Source: Desulfitobacterium sp038181555 (GTDB taxonomy: Bacteria; Bacillota; Desulfitobacteriia; Desulfitobacteriales; Desulfitobacteriaceae). From it: 64,000 nt of DNA. The notes under the pieces are model-generated. The model ran no database searches, was not told where the DNA came from, and worked only from the letters and a program-made list of their open reading frames with translations. Made by a program: the position numbers and the translations under genes. The stretch covers positions 62,001-126,000 of the forward strand of contig NZ_JBBWUA010000007.1 in NCBI RefSeq assembly GCF_038181555.1. Direction: 5' to 3'. Within the stretch, counting starts at the first letter, position 1. Each line of letters opens with the position of its first letter. Positions 26,612 through 35,096 of this stretch are shown in pieces.

Positions 26612-27376
26612 GTGGGAATTGAAGTCTCTTTGATTTTTGGACTACTTGGACTTATTATTGGTAGCTTTCTAAATGTGGTAATTTACCGTCTGCCTAAGGG
26701 AGAGTCTATAGTCTTCCCTGGGTCTCACTGCACTACCTGTGGACATCATCTCCGCCCTTGGGAATTGATACCTATCTTAAGTTTTCTGTTTCTAAGAGGG
26801 CGATGCTCGATGTGCAAGACAAAGATTTCCTGGCGTTATCCTTTATTGGAGCTTCTTAATGGTGTGCTGTACTTCTACGCCACCTGGCTAAACGACACAG
26901 GATCTATACTTCAGTTAGTAATTAACCTCTATTTTCTTTCTACTCTTCTAGTCCTAGCCGGAATTGATTGGGATACTTATCGTTTACCGGATATGTTCAC
27001 TCTCCCATTACTGGTTATCGGTATTGTCACAGGTTTTGTTTTGCCGCATGGCCCTTTAGGGTGGGAAAGTCTCGGAACGGCCTTAGGCGTTGGCGGGGTA
27101 TTTTGGCTGATTGCCTGGTACTATCCCGAAGGTATGGGCCTTGGGGACGTAAAGCTCATCGCTGGGTTAGGGGCTTTTTTAGGAGTGCCAGAGATATTTA
27201 TTGCGCTCTTCATCGCCAGCTTTGTCGGATCAATCGTTGGGTTAATTATGATATCATTTCAGATGAAAACCTTCCGTGATCAGATTCCCTTTGGTCCTTA
27301 TCTCGTTTTAGGGGCGTGGATTGCCTTCTTTTGGGGAGAGAAATTGATAGCTGTGTATACCACAATTGTTAGTTAG
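26612..27376 (+). CDS. pilD: Prepilin peptidase PilD/GspO
   Basis: A 254-residue membrane aspartic protease that removes prepilin leaders and N-methylates the new terminus. The N-terminal part has FLNVVIYRLP and the two Cys pairs of the zinc-binding loop, CTTC and CSMC. Catalytic Asp residues sit in LAGIDWDTYRLPD and GMGLGDVKLIAGLGAFLG. The GTG at 26612 is chosen for AAAGGA at 26598-26603; ATG 26594 has no site. It is the only such peptidase in the window and may serve both pilus loci and the pilin in the aro operon. Confidence 0.93.
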   Translation: MGIEVSLIFGLLGLIIGSFLNVVIYRLPKGESIVFPGSHCTTCGHHLRPWELIPILSFLFLRGRCSMCKTKISWRYPLLELLNGVLYFYATWLNDTGSILQLVINLYFLSTLLVLAGIDWDTYRLPDMFTLPLLVIGIVTGFVLPHGPLGWESLGTALGVGGVFWLIAWYYPEGMGLGDVKLIAGLGAFLGVPEIFIALFIASFVGSIVGLIMISFQMKTFRDQIPFGPYLVLGAWIAFFWGEKLIAVYTTIVS

Positions 27377-27402
27377 TAGTATTTTTGCTGGAGGACCGGC
27401 TT

Positions 27403-28866
27403 ATGATCTCAAGGGTTCGTTGGAAAGTATGTGTAGAGATAACTGAGGAAGAGTTACGTTGGCTTTGGTGCTCTTATAAGGGTAGAGACGGGAGCACGGC
27501 AATTTCGGTTGAAAAGTTTGAGACGGTCCTTCTCCCTCCGGGGGTGGCCGTGCGAGGTAAGGTTAAGCAACCAGAGGTGCTCCATTTGATCGTGAAGAGG
27601 TACCTAGAGGAACGAAGAGCTGAGTTCAGATTGCCACACCAACTACAACTACGGATCGGTATGCCCCTTCAGAACCAATTTATTCGTGAGTATTCCCTCC
27701 CTTGGGTAAAAAAAGGTGATCGGAAGGGACTCGTCAATTATTTAGCTGAAGAAGAAATCCCGATACCCAAAGAAGAATTGATTTTTGATTATTTGATTCG
27801 TGAACAAAGAAGTTCTCCCCCTCGCTTAAACGTGACTTTAGCGGGTATAAGGAAGTCAGACTTTTTTTCTCTTATATCCTGTTTTCAAGCTGAAGGTCTC
27901 GAAATTGAGCAAGTTAGCTTTTCTCAATCAGCCTGGGGAAATGCTCTCAAATTCAACCCCCAGGACAATACCCTTATTCTCCGTCAAGTAGCTGGTCAGA
28001 TGCTTGTCATTTACTATAGGGGGAGTACTCCAGAGATGATCCGGAGCCTATCTGCAGCTACTTATAGCTATGGGGAGGAAGAATGGGATAGTGAGCTTCA
28101 TCGGATACTGCTTCATCTTTCCTTATATGACGAGCAAGTAGTGCTGCAAAGAATCCTCTGGGGTCAAGGTAATGAGACCGCCAAAGTGGGCAAACGAATC
28201 GGGGAATATCTGCGTCGTGTTCATGGACAAGAGCCGATTATGCAAGAGGTGGATGAAGCGTTCTATGCAGTATTTGACAAGGAACTGCTTCAAGCCATAC
28301 CTTGCCCTGAGCCGGAAAGACTTCTAACTGCATTGGGAATAGCTCTTGATCAAGAGAAAAACACTCTCAATAATTTTTGGCGAGGGGAAAGGATTAAGAG
28401 AAAATCCTATCGAGTGAAGTCAATAGCTGTAGGGCTACTCTTGCTCGTCAATATAGCCGGCTTGGGCATGCTGGTATCCTCACAATACGCCTTAAACAGC
28501 ATGCATAATAAAGCTACCCAACTAAGTGAAATGAAGGCATCCGTAGCTTTAGCAGAAGAACAACAGAGAGAGCAAGTGGAAGCTTGGCTAAGGGTTAAAA
28601 ACAAATCGACCTCTATCGGTCAGGCAATGCAAGAATTATCATCTTTTAATCCAGTGGGAATTCGGCTTGAGCGGATGGAAATCAAAGGAGATACCCTACT
28701 GATGCAGGGAGTGGCTGCAGAATCGTTAGAAGTGCAAAAGGTATTTCAATATCTAGATGCTGGCGGATGGGGAAGTGTCGTGTTGAGCAGCTATCATGTA
28801 GCAGAGCAAATCCAAGTGGAGCACATGCCTATTCAATTCACTTTAAAGGCCGTGCGCCATGATTAA
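27403..28866 (+). CDS. PilM-PilN fusion protein (locus 2)
   Basis: A 487-residue protein. Residues about 1-320 match PilM/GspL-type actin-like proteins (LRIGMPLQNQFIREYSLPWVKKGDRKGLVNYLAEEEIPI is the PilM pilus-binding pattern). A linker is followed by one membrane helix near residues 347-365 and a PilN-like coiled coil and small domain. In locus 1 these are two genes. ATG 27403 has GGAGGA 7 bases upstream. pilO starts inside its last 8 bases. Confidence 0.8.
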   Translation: MISRVRWKVCVEITEEELRWLWCSYKGRDGSTAISVEKFETVLLPPGVAVRGKVKQPEVLHLIVKRYLEERRAEFRLPHQLQLRIGMPLQNQFIREYSLPWVKKGDRKGLVNYLAEEEIPIPKEELIFDYLIREQRSSPPRLNVTLAGIRKSDFFSLISCFQAEGLEIEQVSFSQSAWGNALKFNPQDNTLILRQVAGQMLVIYYRGSTPEMIRSLSAATYSYGEEEWDSELHRILLHLSLYDEQVVLQRILWGQGNETAKVGKRIGEYLRRVHGQEPIMQEVDEAFYAVFDKELLQAIPCPEPERLLTALGIALDQEKNTLNNFWRGERIKRKSYRVKSIAVGLLLLVNIAGLGMLVSSQYALNSMHNKATQLSEMKASVALAEEQQREQVEAWLRVKNKSTSIGQAMQELSSFNPVGIRLERMEIKGDTLLMQGVAAESLEVQKVFQYLDAGGWGSVVLSSYHVAEQIQVEHMPIQFTLKAVRHD

Positions 28867-29371
28867 ACCTTGGGCAAGAAGCATGAAACCGGCGAGAAGG
28901 ATACTTGAAATAGCCCTTATCTGCCTATTGGTTGTGCTTTGCCTAATTAGTGGCAGGCTCTTGCTTAATTGGCTTGAATATAAGAGTGTTCTTGAAGAAT
29001 CAGCTCCAGGTGAGTCCTTAGCTTCTGTTCAGAGTTCTGTCGAGAGATTAGCTGAAGATACCCCACGTCTGGAGGATTTATTGATGACTATCGATGAATG
29101 CGTGGAGATGTTCAGAACAGAGAATGTGAGTGTCCGCTCCTATAATTTAGAGGATATTCTTGAAGAAGGGACCAACTCATCCCTTCTCCATTCCGCATTA
29201 ATTCGCTTTAAGCTCCAAGGTACCTGGCAGGGAATAGAGAAGGGGTTAATTCGAGTTGAAAGTATTAGGGACCAAGTCATTTGGGTGGAGGAGGCCAGTT
29301 TAGGTAAGGGAGGAGGAGAAGTTCTCCTAAAGATTTATTTTGTAGAACCTGACAACTTCTCTTCACCATAA
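28859..29371 (+). CDS. PilO-like protein (locus 2)
   Basis: A 170-residue bitopic membrane protein with one helix (residues about 15-36), a short coiled coil and a C-terminal alpha/beta region. Sequence identity to PilO is not obvious, but size, topology and position directly after the pilM-pilN fusion (8-base overlap) argue for the PilO role. Confidence 0.65.
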   Translation: MIKPWARSMKPARRILEIALICLLVVLCLISGRLLLNWLEYKSVLEESAPGESLASVQSSVERLAEDTPRLEDLLMTIDECVEMFRTENVSVRSYNLEDILEEGTNSSLLHSALIRFKLQGTWQGIEKGLIRVESIRDQVIWVEEASLGKGGGEVLLKIYFVEPDNFSSP

Positions 29372-29394
29372 GATGGGAAAGAGGGGGTGTATCC

Positions 29395-29958
29395 GTGGAA
29401 GAGTATGTGATTCAACCGGGAGATACCTTTTACCGACTTGCGCAGAGATGGGGAGGGACCTGTGCAGAATGGCAGGTAGCCAATCCGGGTTTAAATCCAG
29501 ACTACCTGCAAACTGGTCAAAAAGTATACCTGCCTAGAATGACGAATCCCAGAGGTAACGAACAATATGCCATGATTACTCCACAGCAAGGGATCGAATA
29601 TGCGGGGGATCATTTAGATGATGTTGAAATGGAGATCGAAGGAGTAAAATTCAGGGTAAAACGGATCGGCGAAAGTAAAATCCCTCATGAAATACATCTT
29701 ATGATACCAAGAACAGAAATTCGCAAGGTTCAGCCTTACGGTGTTAATGGGCCTTGTGAAGTCCAGATTATGCTTAGCAATGTGAATATCATTCACTCGC
29801 CACGCTTAATGAGCGATCCACCTCGGACGATGTCCTCAAATGATGGTGGAATAAACCAAGGGAGCCAGGTGAATAATCGTCCAGGCAATGCTACTCCTGA
29901 ACTCTCTCAAATCAGCGAACTTCGCTCAGATATCCGCCCAGAGCAGTCTGGCCTGTGA
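29395..29958 (+). CDS. LysM-domain protein at the end of pilus locus 2
   Basis: A 187-residue protein. Residues 3-48 form one LysM repeat (YVIQPGDTFYRLAQRWGGTCAEWQVANPGLNPDYLQTGQKVYLP), expected to bind peptidoglycan. A second region of about 80 residues is of unknown type, and the tail is Ser/Asn/Gly-rich. No signal peptide is visible, as in some LysM proteins of sporulating bacteria. The start is GTG 29395 after GAGGGGG. It lies 23 bases after pilO and before the terminator. Confidence 0.75.
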   Translation: MEEYVIQPGDTFYRLAQRWGGTCAEWQVANPGLNPDYLQTGQKVYLPRMTNPRGNEQYAMITPQQGIEYAGDHLDDVEMEIEGVKFRVKRIGESKIPHEIHLMIPRTEIRKVQPYGVNGPCEVQIMLSNVNIIHSPRLMSDPPRTMSSNDGGINQGSQVNNRPGNATPELSQISELRSDIRPEQSGL

Positions 29959-30003
29959 TGAGAGCAAGCCAAATAAGCCAAATTTCAGGAAATCCTCGAA
30001 GAT

Positions 30004-30027
30004 TAGAGCCGCGGCTCTATTCTTTTT
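30004..30027 (+). terminator. Terminator of pilus locus 2
   Basis: The palindrome TAGAGCCGCGGCTCTA (30004-30019) is followed by TTCTTTTT, 45 bases after the LysM gene. Confidence 0.75.
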
Positions 30028-30030
30028 GCG

Positions 30031-30150
30031 TTGTCCGAAAGTATAACTACGTTGTATACTTTCCTCCTGCATAAGTGCAACTAGGCTGTTGTCTTCGCCT
30101 GAGGCTAAGAAGTGCAAAGACAGTGTCTTCGGACACTAGCCAAGTTTTCG
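30031..30150. repeat. Structured intergenic repeat element, copy A
   Basis: It contains an inverted repeat GAAAGTATA / TATACTTTC (30037-30063), a TTCG-tetraloop hairpin GTGTC-TTCG-GACAC (30123-30136), and AGCCAAGTTTTC at 30138-30149. The last motif is shared, in the same or opposite orientation, with copies at 30691-30754 and 33237-33282. Confidence 0.5.
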
Positions 30151-30156
30151 ATAACT

Positions 30157-30188
30157 TTTTATTCATTCTACTAGTCGAATGAATAAAA
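30157..30188. repeat. Perfect inverted repeat upstream of aroQ
   Basis: A 12-bp inverted repeat (core TTATTCATTC / GAATGAATAA) with an 8-base spacer lies 50 bases before aroQ. No T-run follows on either strand, so an operator is as likely as a terminator. Confidence 0.6.
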
Positions 30189-30237
30189 TTATGGTAAGAT
30201 TTTGGGGTAAATGGCGTGATTTAAGGAAGTGAAGGTC

Positions 30238-30678
30238 ATGGGAAAGCTTTGGGTGCTACATGGCCCCAATATGAATTTGTTAGGCAGTCGAGAACCAGAC
30301 AAGTATGGGACGCAAACATTAGAGGATATAAATCAGGACTTGATCCAGAGGGCGGAAACTGCCGGTATTCCGATTCAAGTAGCTCAAACCAACTTTGAAG
30401 GGGAAATCATCCAATGGATCCATAGCATGGGTCCTGAAGATTTCTTAATTATTAATCCTGGGGCATGGACACATTATAGCTACGCAATTCGCGATGCGAT
30501 TGCTAGCGTTCAGGTACCTACGATCGAGGTTCACCTGTCAAATATTCATGCTCGTGAAGAGTTTCGGAAAACCTCTGTCATCGCTCCGGTCTGTCGAGGA
30601 CAAATCTCGGGCCTGGGAGGAAAAAGCTACAGTTTAGCTATGCAATATGCGCTTGACCTCTTGACACAGCAGGCTTAG
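30238..30678 (+). CDS. aroQ: Type II 3-dehydroquinate dehydratase AroQ
   Basis: A 146-residue dodecamer-forming dehydratase of the shikimate pathway. The N-terminal GPNMNLLGSREP holds the catalytic Tyr loop further on; NPGAWTHYSYAIRDA and EVHLSNIHAREEFR are the other active-site blocks, the latter with the catalytic His. The ATG at 30238 is spaced correctly from AAGGA. It supplies the dehydratase step missing from the aro operon at 17026-21159. Confidence 0.95.
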   Translation: MGKLWVLHGPNMNLLGSREPDKYGTQTLEDINQDLIQRAETAGIPIQVAQTNFEGEIIQWIHSMGPEDFLIINPGAWTHYSYAIRDAIASVQVPTIEVHLSNIHAREEFRKTSVIAPVCRGQISGLGGKSYSLAMQYALDLLTQQA

Positions 30679-30690
30679 CTGGTTCATTAT

Positions 30691-30754
30691 ATAGGAGACT
30701 TGCTTGTTCACAAGCCAAGTCGAGTTATCCACTGCGTGGACATAGGAGACTTGC
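30691..30754. repeat. Intergenic repeat element, copy B, with direct repeats
   Basis: The 13-mer ATAGGAGACTTGC occurs at 30691-30703 and 30742-30754. Between them a hairpin (GACTTGCTTG / CAAGCCAAGTC, 30697-30721) contains the AGCCAAGT core shared with copies A and C. Confidence 0.6.
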
Positions 30755-30852
30755 ATACTTAATTCGTCAGAGTTTTTGTCTTATCCAAGTAAAATCCTAT
30801 CAACCGGGACAAGCTAATAATAAATATAATTGATAAATTAGGGGGATATTTT

Positions 30853-31410
30853 ATGATTTCATCCAATGAGTTCAAGACTGGCGTTACAATTGAAGTGGAT
30901 AATGATGTGTATACAATTGTTGAATTCCAACATGTTAAGCCCGGAAAAGGCGCAGCTTTTGTAAGAACAAAGTTAAAGAATGTGAAGACGGGCGGAATCG
31001 TAGAGCGGAAGTTTAATGCGGGTGAAAAAGTGCCTAAGGCACATGTGGAGCGTCGGGAGATGCAATACTTGTATAAAGATGGCGACTTTTATGCGGTAAT
31101 GGATAATGAAAGCTATGAGCAAACCTCCTTAACTGATGCTCAAATAGGTGACGGGGTAAAATACCTGAAAGAGAATATGAATCTGGGTGTGCTTTTCTTT
31201 AATGGTGCTGTCATCGGCGTTGATCTTCCTAATACGGTTGTGCTTGAAGTCGCTCATACGGAGCCCGGTGTTCGCGGCGATACGGCAACTGGCGGATCTA
31301 AGCCTGCTACATTAGAGACAGGTGCAGTGGTTCAAGTGCCTTTCTTTGTTAACGAAGGCGAAAAGCTGATTATCGATACTCGAACCGGTAACTATGTTCA
31401 AAGGGCATAA
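30853..31410 (+). CDS. efp: Elongation factor P
   Basis: A 185-residue translation factor that rescues ribosomes at polyproline stretches. The KOW-like N-terminal domain contains VKPGKGAAFVRTKLKN, with the Lys that is modified in some bacteria. Two OB domains follow, with the signature ATGGSKPATLETGAVVQVPFFVNEGEKLIIDTRTGNYVQR at the end. A GGGGGA site lies before the ATG. It has its own terminator. Confidence 0.97.
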   Translation: MISSNEFKTGVTIEVDNDVYTIVEFQHVKPGKGAAFVRTKLKNVKTGGIVERKFNAGEKVPKAHVERREMQYLYKDGDFYAVMDNESYEQTSLTDAQIGDGVKYLKENMNLGVLFFNGAVIGVDLPNTVVLEVAHTEPGVRGDTATGGSKPATLETGAVVQVPFFVNEGEKLIIDTRTGNYVQRA

Positions 31411-31427
31411 ATAGTATTTAGAATCAT

Positions 31428-31484
31428 AACTCCTCCTTTCGGGAAACCTTTTGTTAGAAAAGGTCTACCGGAGGAGGTTTTTTA
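31428..31484 (+). terminator. Terminator whose 3' arm carries the next gene's Shine-Dalgarno
   Basis: A branched hairpin (CTCCTCC / GGAGGAG, with an inner ACCTTTT / AAAAGGT stem) followed by TTTTTTATTTT. The GGAGGAGG at 31470-31477 is also the ribosome-binding site for the RNase J gene. Confidence 0.75.
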
Positions 31485-31488
31485 TTTT

Positions 31489-33147
31489 ATGAAATTAAGT
31501 GTCATTCCCCTAGGGGGAACTGGTGAGATCGGTAAGAATCTCTTGGTTTTTGAGTATGGTGATTCCATAATCGTCATTGATGGTGGAGTTAAGTTCCCTG
31601 ATGATGAGTTACTGGGCATTGACCTAGTGATACCGGATATTACCTATCTGGAAAAACGCAAGCATAAAATTCTTGGAATATTTATTACCCACGGACATGA
31701 AGATCATATTGGTGGACTGCCGTTTATCCTGCCCAAATTACAGGTTCCGGTCTATGGCACGAAGCTAACCCTAGGCTTGGTGAAGGCGAAGCTAAGAGAA
31801 CGGGGAGGGTATCCCGAAGATAAATTTAGAGTCATCAATCCCGGTGAACCGATTAAAGCCGGCGACTTCGAAGTAGAGGCCTTTCGGGTCACTCATAGTA
31901 TCCCGGATGCTGTGGGTTATGGTATATTGACTCCTATCGGCCGTGTCATTTATACGGGGGACTTTAAAGTGGACTACACCCCTATTGATGGTCAAGAAAT
32001 GGATCTAGGGAAGCTATCTGCCTGGGGCCAAGAAGGTGTGCTAGCCTTGCTCTGTGATTCCACGAATGCTGAGCGCAGCGGCTCGACCCTTTCGGAGAAG
32101 GTCGTCGGAAAGACTCTCATGGACGCATTCTCCAGAGCAGAAGGGAAAATTATCATGGCTACCTTTGCTTCCAACGTTCACCGGATCCAGCAAGCCATTG
32201 AAGCCGCAGCCATTTTGAAACGAAAAATATGTGTGGTTGGTCGGAGCATGGAGGCGGTGGTAGCCACGGCGCGAGATTTAGGCTATCTGCATCTTCCTGA
32301 TCCGGAAATATTGATTGATGCCAGCGATGTTAATGAGATTGCTCCTTCCCGTTTACTCATCTTAACCACAGGCAGTCAGGGTGAACCGCTAGCAGCACTG
32401 ACGCGGATGGCCACTGGAAGTCATCGTCAGGTGAATGTTTCACAAGGAGATACTGTGGTGATTTCGGCAACACCTGTTCCGGGAAATGAAAAACTTATTG
32501 GCAGGACCATCAATCACCTTTTCCAAATTGGTGCGGATGTGATCACAAAGGATATGGGTTTGGTACATGTTTCAGGTCATGCCAACCAAGAGGAAATTAA
32601 ACTAGTTATCCGCTTAACACGACCCAAATTCTTAATTCCTCATCACGGTGAAGTGCGTCATCAGGCGGCATTTCGTAAGATCGGCAATCTAATGGGCTAT
32701 GATGACAAAAAGATTGCCTTGACTCAGATTGGATCTCGAGTATTGCTTGATAAAGGGACGATGGAGCTGGCAGATCGTGTCGAATCGGGAAGTGTTTTTG
32801 TGGATGGGCTGGGCATCGGCGATGTTGGGCAGATTGTCTTGAGAGATCGTCAACAGCTCTCTCAAGATGGGGTGGTTGTCGTGGTGGCAGCACTCAGCAA
32901 AGGATCGCCGACCACCTTGGTATCGGGGCCTGATATTATCTCTCGTGGCTTTACCTTTATGAAGGAAGCCGAAGAGTTAGTGGAGGGGGCGAAGAAAATT
33001 GTGGTAGCCAGTATTGAGACACAGATTGGCAGAGAGCGCTGGGAGTGGGGAGTGCTTCGAGGGGGTATCCATGAATCCCTTAGTCAATACCTCTGGGATA
33101 GAACCCGCAGGAGACCGATGATTTTGCCTGTTCTGCTTCAGTTTTAA
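31489..33147 (+). CDS. rnj: Ribonuclease J
   Basis: A 552-residue metallo-beta-lactamase/beta-CASP nuclease with 5'-exonuclease and endonuclease activity in RNA decay. The zinc motif HGHEDH is near residues 68-73. Further metal ligands are in RVTHSIPD and TGDFKVD, and the beta-CASP part has SNVHRIQQ and the HVSGHANQEE and LIPHHGEVRH motifs. The C-terminal oligomerisation domain is complete. Its ribosome-binding site lies in the terminator of efp. Confidence 0.96.
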   Translation: MKLSVIPLGGTGEIGKNLLVFEYGDSIIVIDGGVKFPDDELLGIDLVIPDITYLEKRKHKILGIFITHGHEDHIGGLPFILPKLQVPVYGTKLTLGLVKAKLRERGGYPEDKFRVINPGEPIKAGDFEVEAFRVTHSIPDAVGYGILTPIGRVIYTGDFKVDYTPIDGQEMDLGKLSAWGQEGVLALLCDSTNAERSGSTLSEKVVGKTLMDAFSRAEGKIIMATFASNVHRIQQAIEAAAILKRKICVVGRSMEAVVATARDLGYLHLPDPEILIDASDVNEIAPSRLLILTTGSQGEPLAALTRMATGSHRQVNVSQGDTVVISATPVPGNEKLIGRTINHLFQIGADVITKDMGLVHVSGHANQEEIKLVIRLTRPKFLIPHHGEVRHQAAFRKIGNLMGYDDKKIALTQIGSRVLLDKGTMELADRVESGSVFVDGLGIGDVGQIVLRDRQQLSQDGVVVVVAALSKGSPTTLVSGPDIISRGFTFMKEAEELVEGAKKIVVASIETQIGRERWEWGVLRGGIHESLSQYLWDRTRRRPMILPVLLQF

Positions 33148-33160
33148 CATCTGCATACCA

Positions 33161-33206
33161 AAGAGATTGGATTGTCCTGAAAGGAGGTCATCTAATCTCT
33201 TTTTTA
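33161..33206 (+). terminator. Terminator after RNase J
   Basis: Stem AAGAGATT-GAT / ATC-AATCTCTT with one mismatch, followed by TTTTTT, 14 bases after the stop. Confidence 0.8.
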
Positions 33207-33236
33207 TTGTCTAATTTTAGGCTGGTTAAGTTCTTT

Positions 33237-33282
33237 GAAAAACTTGGCTGCGCATGTCTAAAAACCTGCCTTCGGACATACC
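33237..33282. repeat. Intergenic repeat element, copy C
   Basis: GAAAAACTTGGCT (33237-33249) followed by an ATGTC / GACAT stem (33254-33258 and 33275-33279) and TTCGGACAT. The ACTTGGCT core and TTCGGACA motif match copies A and B, in the opposite orientation to A. It lies just upstream of the spoIIIA operon. Confidence 0.45.
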
Positions 33283-33305
33283 TTTTTACAAAGGGGGACA
33301 ACACC

Positions 33306-34355
33306 GTGTCGCTGCATTATACTTTTCATCCCATCAACTCTAATCCAGAGCCAAAGCGCCAAGGGAAAGGGACTGTGAGTCAGACTCAGGATAACCTCAG
33401 CCACTGGCTTGGTGAAAAGCTGGCTAATATTCTGTTGCAGGTTCAAGGAATAACGTTCAAGGACATTGAAGAAATCCGGCTGCGCATAGATAGACCTTTT
33501 TTACTCCTGGGTAACCATAAAGAAGTTTTCATTGATGAACAGGGAAGCGCGGTTCCGCCGGAAAAGGGATATCGAATTCGGCGGGAAGATATTTTACAGG
33601 CCTTAGAGCGCATGACTCAAAGCTCTCTCTATGCTGCCGAAGAAGAGATGAAACAGGGATTTATTACCTTACCCGGAGGTCATCGAGTCGGAATCACAGG
33701 TGAGGCTATTCTAAAGCAAGGCCAAGTCCAAACCTTAAAGCATATTTCAGCCTTAAATATTCGAGTAGCTAAGGCCGTCGAAGGAAAGGCGGAACATATT
33801 CTACCGAAGCTTCTCAGTAGAGACGGATCACTGTACCATACCTTAATTCTTTCACCCCCAAGGGCAGGCAAAACCACCCTTCTCAGAGATCTAATCCGAA
33901 AGATTAGCGACGGTAGTCCCGCTCTCCATACTCGGGGACAGACGGTGGGAGTGGTGGATGAGCGAAGAGAGCTTGCTGGTATGTGGCAGGGTATTCCTGC
34001 TTATGATCTAGGCTATCGCACCGATATTCTCGATGGCTGCCCCAAACGCATGGGAATCAATATGCTGATTCGCTCGATGTCTCCCCAAGTGATTGCTGTC
34101 GATGAATTGGGACATCCGGAAGATGTGGAGGCGGTGCTGGACGCTTTGCGAACAGGTGTGAAAATTTTAAGTACCGCTCACGCTTCAAATTTAGAAGAAG
34201 CGTTAAGCCGTCCTACCTTAAGGGTCTTGTTTGAAGCAGGAGTCTTCGAGCGGGTCGTGGTCCTCAGTCGCCGCCATGGACCTGGAACGGTGGAAGAGGT
34301 TATCGTTTTACATCAAGAGCAGGAATGCCATCGGGGTAAAGTAAGGGAGGGATAA
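33306..34355 (+). CDS. spoIIIAA: Stage III sporulation protein AA, ATPase
   Basis: A 349-residue secretion-type ATPase of the SpoIIIA-SpoIIQ feeding channel that links mother cell and forespore. Walker A SPPRAGKTTLLRD is near residue 181. The Walker B and nearby region are MSPQVIAVDELGHPEDVEAV, and LSTAHA is the His-box equivalent. The GTG at 33306 follows AAAGGGGGA; the frame is open further upstream through repeat copy C. It heads an eight-gene operon. Confidence 0.95.
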   Translation: MSLHYTFHPINSNPEPKRQGKGTVSQTQDNLSHWLGEKLANILLQVQGITFKDIEEIRLRIDRPFLLLGNHKEVFIDEQGSAVPPEKGYRIRREDILQALERMTQSSLYAAEEEMKQGFITLPGGHRVGITGEAILKQGQVQTLKHISALNIRVAKAVEGKAEHILPKLLSRDGSLYHTLILSPPRAGKTTLLRDLIRKISDGSPALHTRGQTVGVVDERRELAGMWQGIPAYDLGYRTDILDGCPKRMGINMLIRSMSPQVIAVDELGHPEDVEAVLDALRTGVKILSTAHASNLEEALSRPTLRVLFEAGVFERVVVLSRRHGPGTVEEVIVLHQEQECHRGKVREG

Positions 34356-34358
34356 TCT

Positions 34359-34868
34359 GTGATTTGGGCTGGAGCCTTCTTATTGATTATAGGCTGCGGA
34401 TGTCTTGGACTCTACCGAGCTGCACGCATTCGCAAGCGACCGGCGGAGTTAAGGGAGTGTCTGACCGCCCTTGCCCTTCTCGATACTGAAATTTATTGGG
34501 GAAGTACGCCTTTGCCAGAGGCCTTTGCGATTTTAAGGGAACGAACGGATGGGGTATGGTCGGTTTTTTTTGCAGAACTCTCTGAGCGGCTGCAAAAGGG
34601 TGAGGGAGCCAACTCCGCATGGAATGCTACTATCGACCATCAGTTGCCTCACTTTTGCCTTAAGTTCGGAGATTGGCAGGTGATCAAAGATGTCGGCAAA
34701 GGTCTGGGACGATCGGATCGCCAAGAGCAGCATAAGCATATTGAGCTTGTGAAACAGCAGATTTCCTTAGTTAAGGAACAGGCAACCCAAAGCTCTGAGA
34801 AACAAGCCCACATGTGGTCCTATCTCGGATTCTTGGGTGGAATCGCTGGTGTTCTCTTCTTAATTTGA
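34359..34868 (+). CDS. spoIIIAB: Stage III sporulation protein AB
   Basis: A 169-residue membrane protein with an N-terminal helix, a helical domain (SpoIIIAB resembles part of GspF) and a C-terminal hydrophobic segment. ELRECLTALALLDTEIYWGSTPLPEAF is the typical opening. It begins with GTG three bases after spoIIIAA with AGGGAGGGAT upstream. Confidence 0.93.
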   Translation: MIWAGAFLLIIGCGCLGLYRAARIRKRPAELRECLTALALLDTEIYWGSTPLPEAFAILRERTDGVWSVFFAELSERLQKGEGANSAWNATIDHQLPHFCLKFGDWQVIKDVGKGLGRSDRQEQHKHIELVKQQISLVKEQATQSSEKQAHMWSYLGFLGGIAGVLFLI

Positions 34869-34886
34869 GCAGATGGAGTGGATAGT

Positions 34887-35084
34887 ATGGATTTTTATAT
34901 GGTCATGAAAATCGCGGGAATCGGGCTCCTCGTGGGAGTTCTTGTTATGGTCCTCGAGCAGGCCAATCGCAAAGACATCGCTCAACTCACAGTTTTGGCA
35001 GGGGTCGTTGTCGTCCTTTATATCGTTGTTCAGGCCGTGGCCGATCTGTTTAACCTTGTACGCAGTGTATTTCAGATCTATTAG
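34887..35084 (+). CDS. spoIIIAC: Stage III sporulation protein AC
   Basis: A 65-residue protein with two membrane helices (about residues 5-25 and 37-58) and the conserved link QANRKDIAQL. The ATG at 34887 has GGAG 8 bases upstream. It is a channel component of the SpoIIIA complex. Confidence 0.93.
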   Translation: MDFYMVMKIAGIGLLVGVLVMVLEQANRKDIAQLTVLAGVVVVLYIVVQAVADLFNLVRSVFQIY

Positions 35085-35096
35085 GGAGGTCTGAAT

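Noticed and set aside
30004..30852. Insertion sequence remnant around aroQ
   Set aside because: The repeats have no transposase remains and no target-site duplication was recognised; they look like small non-coding repeats.
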